Assembly (NCBI GenBank): GCA_037126765.1
Contig: JBBCBC010000056.1
Span: 434,001-498,000 of the forward strand
DNA from: Stenogyne calaminthoides
Lineage: Eukaryota > Streptophyta > Magnoliopsida > Lamiales > Lamiaceae
DNA: 64,000 bases
Direction of reading: 5' to 3'
The first letter of the stretch is position 1; each line of letters starts with the position of its first letter. This document shows, piece after piece, positions 1 through 11,181 of this stretch. Position numbers and translations under genes: made by a program. A model generated the notes under the pieces. It was not told the origin of the DNA, searched no databases, and saw only the letters and a program-made list of their open reading frames with translations.

Positions 1-2578
1 AATCTGAGTGTGGTCAAAATCGATCGAGATAAAGGAACCGAGTTTATCAATCATATTATATCCGATTATTAAAAGAAATGGAATAACTCATGAAACATCA
101 CCGCCGCAAGGACCCCACAAATGTAATGGTGTTCTTTGAAAGAAGAAATAGGACTCGAAAAGAAGTTCGCAAGGACAATGATTCTTGTTTGTCGATATTC
201 CTAAGAGATTTTGGGTGGGTTATCAACACTTTGCATGCTATTCACGTAACGCATCCATGCTGACCAAGAACCAAGGAAAAACTCCATATGAGCTGTGGAA
301 TGAAAGGAAGCCTCTTGTTTCTTTCTTTCTTGTGTTTGGTTGCAAGTGTTTCATACACAATAATGGTAAAGATCAGTTGAAAACTTTTGATAGCAAAGCT
401 GATGAAGGGATATTCTTAGGATATTCTGAAGTCAAGAAAAACCTTCGAGTTTACAACCGTAGGACTCTTATTGTGGAAGAAACACCTCATGTTGTTTTTG
501 ATGAATCTACTTGTGTTCAGAAGAAACAGGAACATGACTCAAGGGAACTGACCAAGAGAATCACCAGACTTAGCCGTAAAAGAATGATAAAACATCCTCC
601 GAACCTCGAAAAAGAAGAAGTCACCACTTTCTATGAATGGAGTGAATCGGACTCGCACAAAGAAGTTCGGATGGAAAAACTCGGGATGGTGAGACTCGGG
701 ATGGAAATTCTCCAATCGGAGGAAAGCCAACACACTGAAGTCGACTAATCAAACGTACACCCGCCTGCTCGTATGTAATGCCGATGAAGATGTGGTCACA
801 AACCGAGGCAATCTCCGAATCTATCAACCAAAGGGGAACAAATGTCTCGACAATGTTCTCAATGGAATTTCCCACGAAGATGATTCCCCTTCTCCTTTTC
901 TGTTGTTCCCTGAATTTAATGAACTACCTGAACCTAATATTTCTGATGTTGAGGATACTACTGAAGGGGGAACATCCAGGAGAAAATGGTTGGATAGTCA
1001 TCCTATAAGTCAGATTGTGGGTGATCTATCGATGGTGTCAAAATAAGAAGGTTCCATGGAGAAAGTGCTTTATTCTCACTGCTTCCTATCCTAAAAAGAA
1101 CTCATCGAGATTGAAGAAGCTCTACAAGATTCATTTTGGATTATTTGCTATGCAAGAAGAGTCAATCGAGTTCTCAAGGAATGAAGTTTGGGAGCTAGTG
1201 GATAGACCTAAGAGGCACAATGTGATTGGAACTAAGTGGGTGTTCAAGAATAAGAGAGATGAAAACAACAACATTGTGAGAACAAGGCAAGGCTAGTTGC
1301 ACAAGGTTATTCCCAAGAAGAAGGCTTGGATTATGATGAAACCTTTGCACCGTTGCAAGACTAGAAGCCATCGATTGTTTCTTGCATATATCGCCCACAT
1401 GAAATTCACATACCTATCGATGGATGTGAAAAGTGCATTTCAATGGTGTGCTTAAGGAAGAGGTTTATGTGGAACAACCTCCCCGGTTTCGCATGTAATG
1501 ACCAAGTTTACGTGCTCGGAAAGCCTTGTATGGTCTTAATCAAGCACCCGAGCATGGTATGATACCCTTTTCGGTTTCTTCTTGACCATGGTTTTATCAA
1601 AGGAACCGCTGATAGAACTCGCTCAGATAGAAGATGGGAAAGACATCTTACTTGTTCAGATTTATGTGGATGACATCATATTTGGATCTCCAAATCATCG
1701 GGCCAGTGAAAAGTTTTCTACCTCGATGAAAGAAAAGTTTGAGATGTCAATGATGGGGAGATGAATTTCTTTCTTGGACTTCGTGAAACAAACTAAGGAA
1801 GGAATCTTCATCAATCAAGCAAAATACACCGAGATCCGATTGCAAAGTATGGTGTATGACTGGTGCAATGCGCTTAGAATTCCTATGAATACTAACTACA
1901 AGATGGATCCCGATCCTCAAGGCAAATCAAGAAATCACACCGATTATAGAGGATCATTGGATCATCGCAATATCTCACGACAGTAGGCCCGATATAACAT
2001 TTGTTTGTTGGGATATGTGCAAGATACCAAGCTAATCCTAAGGCTAGTCACATGGAGGCGCCAAAAAGATTCTCAAATATCTTAAAGGCACCGTGAATAG
2101 AGGATTATGGTATCCAGCCATTGATGATAACCTTGAATTAACCGGTTATTCAGATGCTGATTATGGAGGATGTAGAATTGACATGAAGTCTACCACAGGA
2201 ACTTGTCAATTTCTTGGAAGTAAATTGATATCATGGTTTTCAAAGAAACAAACCTCAAGAGCAACCAAGATTACCGGGTTTGATACATGGTCAGCAGGAA
2301 GTCATTGTGCATATTCTTTAGCTCGCATAAAACAATTGAGGATTATAAGATTATAGCCAATGAAGTACCTATATTTTGTGATAATAATAATGCAATTCTA
2401 TTACACAAAATCCGGTATTGCACACCAGATGTAAGCATGTTGATATCAGACATCACTTCATCAGAGATCATGTCGAGAAGAAAGACATCAGGATGGAGAA
2501 AATTCATACCGATAAGCAGAGAGTCGATATCTTGACTAAACCTTTGGGTCAAATCAAGATTTCGGGAACTATCGATTG
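1..2578 (+). pseudogene. Ty1/copia pol remnant: integrase, reverse transcriptase, RNase H
   Basis: Bases 1-180 encode the end of the integrase core, with the GTEF and RTPQMNGVLERRNR-type motifs interrupted by stops. An open stretch at 185-748 continues the integrase C-terminal part (KTPYELW, VFGCKCF, GIFLGYS). Reverse transcriptase begins near 1160 (NEVWELV, GTKWVFKNK, AQGYSQEEGLDYDETFAP), and its catalytic YVDDIIFG box is at about 1660-1690. RNase H is near 2130-2270 (GYSDADYGG, STTGTCQFLG). A DILTKPL motif near 2525 marks the usual end of copia pol. Reading frame changes many times and in-frame stops are common, so no polyprotein can be made. Known role in the family: cDNA synthesis and integration. 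Confidence 0.88.
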
Positions 2579-3282
2579 AATTAGGTATGTTGGATCCGGT
2601 GTATAAAGCAAATCAAAAAATTGAAGGTTTTCGGATGCATGAAGTTTTCGTGATTTTTCTTGAGAAACTCGGATAAAATTGAAAGTATGAACTCGAGTCT
2701 TGGGAAACTCGGATATCCCGAAGATCGAGATTCGAGATTATCTCGACCTCGTTTAGTACTTCGATATCATCGACCCCTTTCAAGATTTCGATCTTATAAT
2801 CGATCTTTCTCAAGATTTTCGAGATTATACGAGACCTCGCCAAGACTTTCGAGATTATAATCGACATTTTATCAAGGTCAAAACTTCGATAAAGACCGAT
2901 GGAGGAAATTAGTCCGAAGAAGTATTGACTCATGCAACTCATTTATTGTCTAACCAATCTCAAGAATCATTAGCAATAAATAACAAAACACCAAGGAATA
3001 TTTAAGGACCTTTGAAATTCTCCAAGAAAGTCAATGGTCCGCAGAAAAAATAATTAATTACCTTTGTTCATTAATCACCAATAAGGTTAAATTGGCGGCG
3101 TAATATTTGTGAAATTATCCTTTCATATACCCGATTTAGTCGATGTTTAATCTCAACCGTCGATTTCTTCATCTATACGATTTTCCATGAATCAAATCCT
3201 ATATATCTATTGAAGATTTCCTTCAAAGCCCAATTCCAAATAACCTTCGTCTTCAAAACACTCTACTTCAAAAACCTCTCGA
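2579..3282 (+). other. Spacer between pol and env-like frame, with degenerate repeats
   Basis: No coding frame is visible. Bases 2690-2880 hold several imperfect copies of a short motif around cgagattat and caagatttcgat, some in inverted orientation. This is similar in flavour to the array in the 3' LTR of the same element. In sireviruses the region after pol is known to be repeat-rich. The rest up to 3282 is AT-rich leader to the next frame. Confidence 0.5.
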
Positions 3283-6200
3283 TTGCCCAGAAATTATCAT
3301 CCTTCTCTCAAAACCCTTCACAAAAATTCTTCAAAAATGATGTTCTCTGTATTCAATAAACTTGCCATTTCTAACAAGCCGTGGTATGAATACATCGTTT
3401 CTCTCGAAAGCTCATCGAATGCGACTCACGAAGAAGAAGTTCTGCACATGATTCAATTGGCGAAGCTCACTTGCCTGGTTGCGAATCAACCAGAGGCAGA
3501 ATACGCAAAAGAGGTAATAGAGTTTATCTCTAATTTGAAATTAGATGAGGAGGACTGTATAGAATCGCAGATTACAGTTTCTCATTTAGAGTATAGTTCA
3601 AAGTATGTGGATTTTGTTAGGGAATTGTATATCATTCCTAAGAATCTTAATGCCATATACGAATTGAGCAATAGAGGAGAAGACCCTACGGTTTATATGA
3701 TGGGTAGGGAGCAAGAGTATCTGGATAGGATTGCAGAGCATCCAGTTAAGTTCGAAGCAACTCTGAACAAAAGGCATTTGAAGCCTAAGTATCGAGTTTT
3801 GCTGGACATTGTGAGTAAATGCATATTGAGCAGGTCTGGCAGCTTTGAACAGATTAGCACGCCGAAGTTGAGACTAATGGCGGCGATTGAAGATTCACCC
3901 ACCACTGCATTCAACTGGTTACATTATTTAATCAAAGTGGTGAGTGACCAAGCTAAGCAAATACAGAAGGTGAATGGATCCGTTGTTATCAAAGGGAAGA
4001 TCCTACATGCAACCAAGATTGCATATATCTTGGAGATGTGCAGAGAAGAAGAGGATATCTTTGCTAATTCCTCACCCTTTCCAAAGTCAAAAATTCTATT
4101 CAAGCCACCTACAACTAAGAAGACTTTGAAAGGAAGGAAGGAGAAAAGCTCGAAGTCTCAGGAGGAGACTACTGAAGAAGGAGCTGATGAAGCCCAACAA
4201 GCCAGGGGGAAAGCCCTGATGGAGGTGAAAAGAGAAAAAGGAGAGACTCTGAAGAAGAAAACACTGGCACCTCAGAAGCGCAGGAAACTTCAAATTATTA
4301 CTGAGAAGGAGGTCAGTGACACTGAGGAAGTCCTACCTGAAGGCCAGCAAGGACTAAAATCTCCATTGCAAGTTCTGGCTCAGGTTGTGACTATTGCACA
4401 GGAACAAACTGAGGAACAAGTTTTCTCTGAGGTACTCGGAACATCTCTGAGCTCAGACAAAATATCTCAGGAAATATTCAAGGGACCCCAGGTTCCTACT
4501 GAGGAGATACCTGTTCAGACCTCAGATCAATCTGAACCTCAGGAGCTACTGAACTTAGATGCGTTCCTGAGTGAACCTTTTCTAGATCCCTCAGCACCTG
4601 AATCTAATCCTACTGAGTCTGAAAGCCCAAAGCTGAAGAAGAGAGAGGCAGAAGAGACTGAGTGGCACAGCAAGGGGGAACGATTCATTCTGGATAGGTA
4701 CCCTGAGCTGAGATCATATCCTGACCTTCAGGATCTCTTCTTCAGACTCAGAACCACAGTCTATATCTTGAACCAAACTCTTCCAGAGATGCTGAACATT
4801 GCCTCCTTCAGAGGAGAGGACTGGTGGAATGCTGAGACTGCTGTGCTGACAGAGTTCTCTGGATTCAGGAAGACTAAGCTCAGGATGAAAATTGCTGATT
4901 TTGATGAGCTAGTCAAGAAGAAGGTGGCTGAGAGGAGGGAAGCTGTTGGTGATGCCTCCAGCTCTAAGGATCAAAATAAAGAGGGGGATCAACACGATGA
5001 TGCTGAAAAGTAATCTCAAATGTAGAAGGAAACTGATGCTGGTCAGACTGATATATCACATCCTCAGACTGAAGTTAGCACTCTTCAGGTAACTTTTGGC
5101 ACTATTAAACATTATGCCAAAGCTACTGAAGTTCCTATCTTTAAATCTGATATGTCTGATATGCAGACTGAGGCTCAGGTGGAGCACCCAGCTCAGGTTG
5201 AAAAAGTTCTAGACACTCCAGAGATTTATCTAAGTCCCATCTTGGAAAAATTAGAGAAGGTGGTGCCAATGGTGGAGAAAATTACCCAAATTGAAGAAAC
5301 CATGGCAAGCCAATCTCAAAATCTGGAAAGACTGAGTTCATCTTCAGACATGATGCAGCTTCAAACATCTCTTGCTGATAAAATGACTACCATAGAAGGA
5401 AAGGTTGATGGAGTCAAAGCTGAGCTCAATGCAGAGATGAAGCACATGTATCAGGAAAGAACTGCATATCTTGAAGCCAAGCTGGTTGAGAAGAATGATC
5501 TGATGATCAAGACAGTTGTTGAGGAAATGGGCTCTATGCTCATGACCAAGATGACAGAGATGGTGCAAAATGTCTTCTCACACCAGTTTGCACCTCTATC
5601 TGAAGAGTTCTCAGTAGCAAAGAATCATATGAAGAGGCTGGAAGATGAGCACAATCAGTTGGCAGGGGAAGTGCGATGTATAAGCAAAGAGCAATATCAT
5701 ATGGATACTGCACTTTCTCAACTTCTTCCAAGGTATGGTGCCAAAAAGGGGGAAAGGCCTGGTGGCAAGCTTAGTGAATTGTTGGCACAAACCTTGAAGA
5801 GAAAGGCTGAGAAAGAAGCTGGAGAGAAAATTATTGCTGATGCCTTAAAAGAAGTGGAAGCCACTGAGAAGCTCAAATTCAAGGAAGCTGAAGAGCCTAT
5901 CTACACTCAAGTATCTGAGCAAACTATTCAGGAAGCAATTTCTGAGAAACTGAGTGGTAGAAGGATGGTGGAAACAAGCCAAGCCGGTGAAGAACAAGTC
6001 AAACCTATTAAGAGAAAGGCTGTGGCATTTGTGGAGCAGGAGAAGAAGAAAAGAGCTAAGTCTACTCAGAGGAAATTGATTATAGATTTTGAAGAATCTG
6101 AGGAAGAAGCTGATAAAGAAGTCTTCAACACAAAGAAAGCTCTGAAAACACTTCAAGTTGAAAAGGAAAAGAAAACTGCTGCTTCTGTATCAGGAGTTCC

Positions 6201-6715
6201 TGTGATCAGGAAAAAGAAAGAAGAAGAGCAGAAAAGAAGAAGTGGTTTCAAGATTCTTGAGCAAGAGGAGGGGTACTGAAAAAGCTCAGAAATGGCCACA
6301 CATTGACAAATGGATGCATATTCAATTCAATGATGTGTGTGAGGAAATCAAGAGAACCTTCTGGTTCTATTATGAAATTCTGAGGGAATGGAGGGGGACC
6401 AGCTCGGATATGAATGAAGCCTTCATTGAATATCTTCTGACATTATATCCTAAGTACCTGCAAAGTTGGATAAACTTAGCAGATGAAGGTAATACGCAGA
6501 TAGTTTCCCCTGGTCCATATACTTACCCAGCTCCTAGACTTGAAAATGGCTATGTGAATGAGACAGCCATTTCTCAAGAGATTGCTCAGTATGCCATCCA
6601 ACTTGGCCTGACAGGAAACAACCCAGACATCATCAAAGCAAGGGATGAATTGAAGAAAATATATTATGGGATGTTCAACCTAGAGGTGCCTGAGGATGAG
6701 GTTGATGAAGACTGA
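3283..6715 (+). pseudogene. Broken env-like (additional) reading frame of sirevirus-like element
   Basis: Three open stretches (3283-5013, 5152-6279, 6242-6715) appear to be one ancestral frame of roughly 1,140 codons. The first two are in the same phase, separated only by stops at 5011-5013 (TAA) and 5023-5025 (TAG). The third is in another phase and overlaps the second, so one frameshift lies near 6242-6279. The N-terminal part (about 260 residues) looks globular. It is followed by a charged Lys/Glu/Gln-rich section, then a long coiled-coil-like stretch (about 5250-5720), a basic Lys-rich tail, and a compact C-terminal module with many aromatic residues (6300-6700). I see no clear signal peptide or membrane anchor, so 'env-like' reflects position only. 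Function is unknown. An alternative is a structural or host-derived protein carried by the element. Confidence 0.7.
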
Positions 6716-6987
6716 AGATGAAGAAGACTGAAGACTCTTTGTACTTCTATTTTTGTTTTTGATTTTCATTGTAAACTGTAACTCTGATTTTACATCAATG
6801 AAAATTTATCTTTATGCTCAAAGATAATATCTCATTATCTTTTTACATGTCTTTTATGTTTGATATGCCTTATGTTTTGAACTGTTGAGAATTGCCATTT
6901 TGGATTGTAATAGAAAAACTGAAACCTGAGTATAGGTTAGGTGTTTTTGTAATAAGATGGTTTTGGCATCATCAAAAATGGGGAAAT
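6716..6987 (+). other. 3' untranslated region and polypurine tract
   Basis: Non-coding sequence between the env-like frame and the 3' LTR. The last bases, atcaaaaatggggaaat (6971-6987), are purine-rich and lie directly against the LTR start. This is the expected place of the plus-strand primer for reverse transcription. Confidence 0.65.
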
Positions 6988-7142
6988 TGTTGGGAGATGA
7001 ATTTAATAAAGAGGATTTTGATTAGATCCCAAAACCCCTTAGTATAACATGTTCAGGATAATCTTGATAGACTGAGTCAGGATTCAGTATAGAGTGTTCA
7101 GGATGTTATCTGCATCATGTATAGTCAGGAGATATAGATCAA

Positions 7143-7600
7143 GTTAGATTTTGAAGATTCTGAAGACTCGGTAAAGTTTAAAAGAAATCAAGACTCGATA
7201 AGTTTCGACGAAAACCAAGACTCGATAAGTTTTCAAGAAACCAAGACTCGATAAGTTTTTGAAGATATCAAGACTCGATAAGTTTCGATTTAAAATCAAG
7301 ACTCGATAAGTTTTCAAGAAATCAAGACTCAATAAGTTTCAAGAAATCAAGACTCAATAAGTTTCAAGAAACTAAGACTCAAGAAGTTTCAAGAAACTCA
7401 AGACTCAATAAGTTTCGAAAAATCAAGACTCGCGAAGTAATCAAGACTCAAGAAGTTATCAAGACATCAAGTCTCAAGATGTCATCAAGACATCAAGACT
7501 CGAAGACATCAAGACACCAAGTCTCGTAAGATATCAAGACACAGAAGATATCAAGACCCAAGAAGTTATCAAGACTCAAGAAAAATATCGAGCCTGAATA
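7143..7600 (+). repeat. Degenerate tandem array in LTR U3 region, unit about 25-30 bp
   Basis: At least a dozen imperfect units built on caagactcgataagttt plus a variable spacer such as tcaagaaat. Units are most alike at 7180-7330 and decay toward 7600, where the core becomes atcaagactcaagaagtt. The array lies upstream of the TATA box, so it may hold enhancer-like repeats. That role is inference. Confidence 0.8.
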
Positions 7601-8042
7601 TTCCGAGGCACTGAATAATATCTATCTGAAGGCTACAAAACTGAGAAAAACGCGAATATTCAGAAAAATAGATATTACCCCAGACATTCACATGCAGACA
7701 AAAGGAACTAAGTCCAAGTGTTGTTTAAGGTTATCTCACCGCAGAGGTTGACCAAAAGAGCCAAGTATGTTTGTCTACATTTATCAAGACAAGAACCAAT
7801 CGTAGGAAGACAACATCAGACTTTTTACGACATCGAAAAGCGACAGTCATCAAGCTTGTCCGTAGTACTATGTTCCAGACTGCAAAAAGTGGTGATTGGC
7901 TACATGAAAACATATTTCCTAAAACATGCAAGGGAGTATTCAAACCCTAAAAATAGTTGTTCATCAAACACCATAAGAGGAAACTCATGAAGCTATCTCC
8001 TCCAACGGATAGTTTTTCAAGAGTGATCTTGGTGAAGTTGCC

Positions 8043-8050
8043 TATAAATA
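8043..8050 (+). promoter_or_regulatory. TATA box of the sirevirus-like LTR
   Basis: TATAAATA in the context gcctataaatactagtg, in the second half of the LTR and downstream of the repeat array. This is the usual place for the promoter that starts the genomic RNA. Confidence 0.6.
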
Positions 8051-9172
8051 CTAGTGACCCTTTACATTGAGAGGTTACGGGAAATTTGAAAGCAACTCAA
8101 GAGCTCATTCGTATTATTGCAAATTGAAGCACTCGAAAAACCTAGAATTTCCCAAGTGTTTCACATTGAAGAGAGCTCATTCACTAAGCCTAGATTGATA
8201 AGATATATCCAAAGCTTAGTAGAGATATCCAAGCCTTTGCATTGTACTTATTGTAAAGGATATCTCATCCTAGTTGGAAACCAACCAGAAACCCAAACCC
8301 TTTGTAAGGTAGTTTGAGTGTGTTTGTTGGTGAGTTGGAGTTGTAAAGAGTTAGTAAGCTACAGTGAGTTAGCCAGAAAACTCTAGAGAAGAAGTTAGTA
8401 AGCTACTTGTGGTAGTCTGAACACTTGTGTGTGTTTGAGTTAGTAAGTCGCAAAGTTAGTCGCCCGAAAAACTCAAGGTAGAAAAGTGAGTAAGCTGCAG
8501 TGAGTCACCGAAAGCTTTAGGAAGTGGTTAAGGAATTTCTCTGAAGGTTGGAGAGAGTGGATGTAGGAGCTTGAGTCTCTGAACCACTATAATTGTTTGT
8601 GTTGTTTTTGCTTTATGTCTTTGCATTATTATCTCATTGCATGTTTTTCAATTTGAAAGCATAATTCATCGATATTCATTTGGAATCAATCCAATCGAAC
8701 TTGCATCAAACCGATCACAAATTTTAATCATTGTTTCATTAAAAGGAAGATTTTCAAAGAAAGCTAAAACGAGTATAAACTTAGGGCCAACCATTCCAAG
8801 ACACTTGAGTAGCTAGAAACGAGATAGTTACCAAACCGAACTACTACTAAGGGGTTCAAGAAGATAGTTATCTCGATCCAAGCAAACTTCAGATCTCTCA
8901 AAAAACTCAGCTCGGTTGGGCTAATCAAGCTTCAAAGCAAACGGATCATTGTCTCAATGACTTTGACTCGTATGATCCAGGCTTCTCAGGGCCAAATCAT
9001 CAGGACAACCTGACCCATCTGACCTCAGTGAAAGAAAAGTTTTAAAAATCACTGAACACGTGTATCCCCCCCCCATACACGTGTGAGACTCGTTAGCACC
9101 GGGACCAACAATGTCATACTCAGGGTTTTTGGGATCTAATCAAAACTTCTTTATTAAATTCATCTCCCAACA

Positions 9173-10316
9173 AAAACTTTTCAGTGGCTTAATTAATTAA
9201 TTGACAAAATAATCTTAAACACGGAAAATAATAACTGGGAGCCATATTACCGTAATATGGGTTGAGATTGATAGTGCAATATTAATTATATAGTGGAATT
9301 AATTAATATTAATGGGCTGAATTATATTGTGGCTCAATATTGAAATTCAGAAGCCCGTTGGGAGGTCCATCTTAATTCTCCTAAAGGCCCCTCAAGTAGC
9401 TCAAATTAAAGTCCATTAAATGAAAAGGTGTTTAAAATAAATTAAATATTTTTGTTGCATATTTTTCCTTAATTTCGAAATTGTTAAAGAAAAAGAAGGA
9501 GAAAGATTTTCTTGGAAAGATTTTATGGAAAGGAGATAAGTATTCTTGGAATACAAGATTATCCCATAAATTCAAGAAATCTCCCACTTGGTTTCTTTAA
9601 GGGTAATTTAAAAAAAAAATAGAGAATAAGAAGGAAGAAAAGATTTTCTTGATTTTCTTGGAAAGATTTTTATGGAGAAAGATGTGTATTCTTGGAATAC
9701 AAGAATATCTCATAAATTCAAGAAAGATCCAATCTTGCAAATCTCCTACATATTTTCGAAAATAGTGGCTAAATAAGGGTGTGAGATTTTTATGGAAAAT
9801 TACACATGGAAAGAATAATATATGGGATATATTCAAGATTTCTTGGAGATCAAGAAAAAATCTTTCCTAACCCTAATTAGGCCCTAATTTTCAACCACCC
9901 CCCTCTATTATAAATAAGGGATGAATTTTTCATCCCCAACACAATTCCATGAGTTGGAAATATTAGAATATGGTGCAACAAATTATTTGATTTTCCTTTG
10001 TTTTATAATTGTTCATTGGAGAAATTTCCATCAAGGTTGTTGAGCAAGGACTTGGGAATACTTGAGAAAGACTTTTGGTTGGTTGCCAGATACCTGATCC
10101 TGCCTGTCTCAGAATGTCTCTCCAACGGGTACGTTTACGTAAACTCCTAGAAATTCCGCATGCTAGAATCTTTTATGTGAATTATTGTTTGCATGTTATT
10201 GTTGGATTGAATATTATTTGAATTCACGAAGGTAAATTCATGCTAGTAATAATTGTTAATTTAAATTTGTGTATATGAGGTCATCCCGATAGATCCTGGC
10301 ATATAGTATCCCAACA
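9173..10316 (+). repeat. 3' two-thirds of a copia-family LTR, interrupted by the sirevirus-like element
   Basis: Matches base for base over long stretches the segment 44375-45524 of the solo LTR described below (shared cttttcagtggcttaatt, then gggagccatatta, tataaataaggg, and the end gatcctggcatat...cccaaca). It ends at 10316 and is followed two bases later by a tRNA-type primer site, so it is a 5' LTR. Its own first part would lie left of the sirevirus-like insertion, outside the window. Confidence 0.85.
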
Positions 10317-10318
10317 AC

Positions 10319-10330
10319 TGGTATCAGAGC
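10319..10330 (+). other. Primer-binding site (initiator tRNA-Met type)
   Basis: TGGTATCAGAGC starts two bases after the LTR end. It is complementary to the 3' end of initiator methionine tRNA, the usual primer for plant Ty1/copia and many other LTR elements. Confidence 0.85.
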
Positions 10331-10445
10331 CCTGGTTCGGGCTCTGATCTTTTAAACTGTAATTTAAATTGTTGTTCATTAAAATTGAAATTGTCGTAGG
10401 TACGCACGACTTGTTCATGCCCATACCCTTAAAATATCTTCTCAT

Positions 10446-10633
10446 TTCGAGGGACGCTAACATAATTGCCACGTAAACCCATACGCCAATAGTTCGAGGG
10501 ACGCTAGCATAAATACCACGTAAACCAATACGCCAATAGTTCCAGGGACGCTAGCATAAATGCCACGTAAACCCATAAGCCAATAGTTCGAGGGACGCTA
10601 GCATAAATGCCACGTAAACCCATATGCCAATAA
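10446..10633. repeat. Tandem repeat, four units of exactly 47 bp
   Basis: Units start at 10446, 10493, 10540 and 10587 and the last ends at 10633. Each begins ttcgagggacgctagcataa (or a close variant) and ends acgccaatag. Units differ at a few positions only, so the array is fairly young or homogenised. Confidence 0.92.
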
Positions 10634-11181
10634 TATATATTTTCATTTGTTCATATTAAATTACTCATAATAGAATACACCAACAATCCATGTAACATTA
10701 TCAACTGCAATACAAATAGTGTCACCCACTTTTTAACTTTATAGATAAGTTAGAACTGTCTTTGAAAATGTTTGAAAGCTTAGGAACGACAGGGACTTTC
10801 GAGCTCTAATTTAGGCCGCACTTCACCTAGCACAATTTTTTTCATAACTTAGTGATCATTCATTCATTAATCTATAACTTTACATAGCACACATTGATTC
10901 ACATAATCGTTCTTTTATTGATTAATCCCATTTGGATTTTTGGGGCTGTCGGTTTCTGTTTTACATCCGAAGTTCTTTCATAAATGCTTTTAGTACTTTC
11001 TTAGTTCCTTTAACACTTTAAAAACATTAATTAACAATATATAGATATTATGAAATCTTTCATGAGTTTAACAGGGCGTTAATCTCGTTCGTTTTTAGGG
11101 ATTTCTTATTAGAAAAGTTCTCTACGAGTTCTCAAACTTGATTTATACAAGATCAAATATTCAAATCGTCTAATAGGTATT

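Larger units (their letters stand above)
1..9172 (+). mobile_element. Sirevirus-like Ty1/copia retrotransposon, 5' part outside window
   Basis: The order integrase, reverse transcriptase, RNase H, long extra reading frame, polypurine tract, LTR is that of Ty1/copia elements of the SIRE/Maximus group, which carry an additional (env-like) frame after pol. The 5' LTR, gag and protease would lie before base 1. The 3' LTR ends in CCCAACA at 9172, and the next bases (aaaac, 9173-9177) may be one copy of the 5-bp target duplication. The element lies inside the LTR of another copia family, so it is the younger of the two. Pol is full of stops and frameshifts, so it is dead. Lineage is inferred from gene order and not from a tree. 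Confidence 0.8.
6988..9172 (+). repeat. 3' LTR of sirevirus-like element (2,185 bp) with long inverted ends
   Basis: Starts TGTTGGGAGATGAATTTAAT at 6988 and ends with the inverted form ATTAAATTCATCTCCCAACA at 9172. The inverted match continues for about 50 bp (6988-7037 against 9123-9172) with only a few differences, far longer than the usual 2-8 bp LTR ends. A tandem array fills 7143-7600. A TATA box lies at 8043-8050. Downstream of it, 8310-8540 holds repeated gttagtaagct-type motifs. A C-run and an E-box-like cacgtgt motif lie near 9057-9085. The matching 5' LTR is outside the window. Confidence 0.85.
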
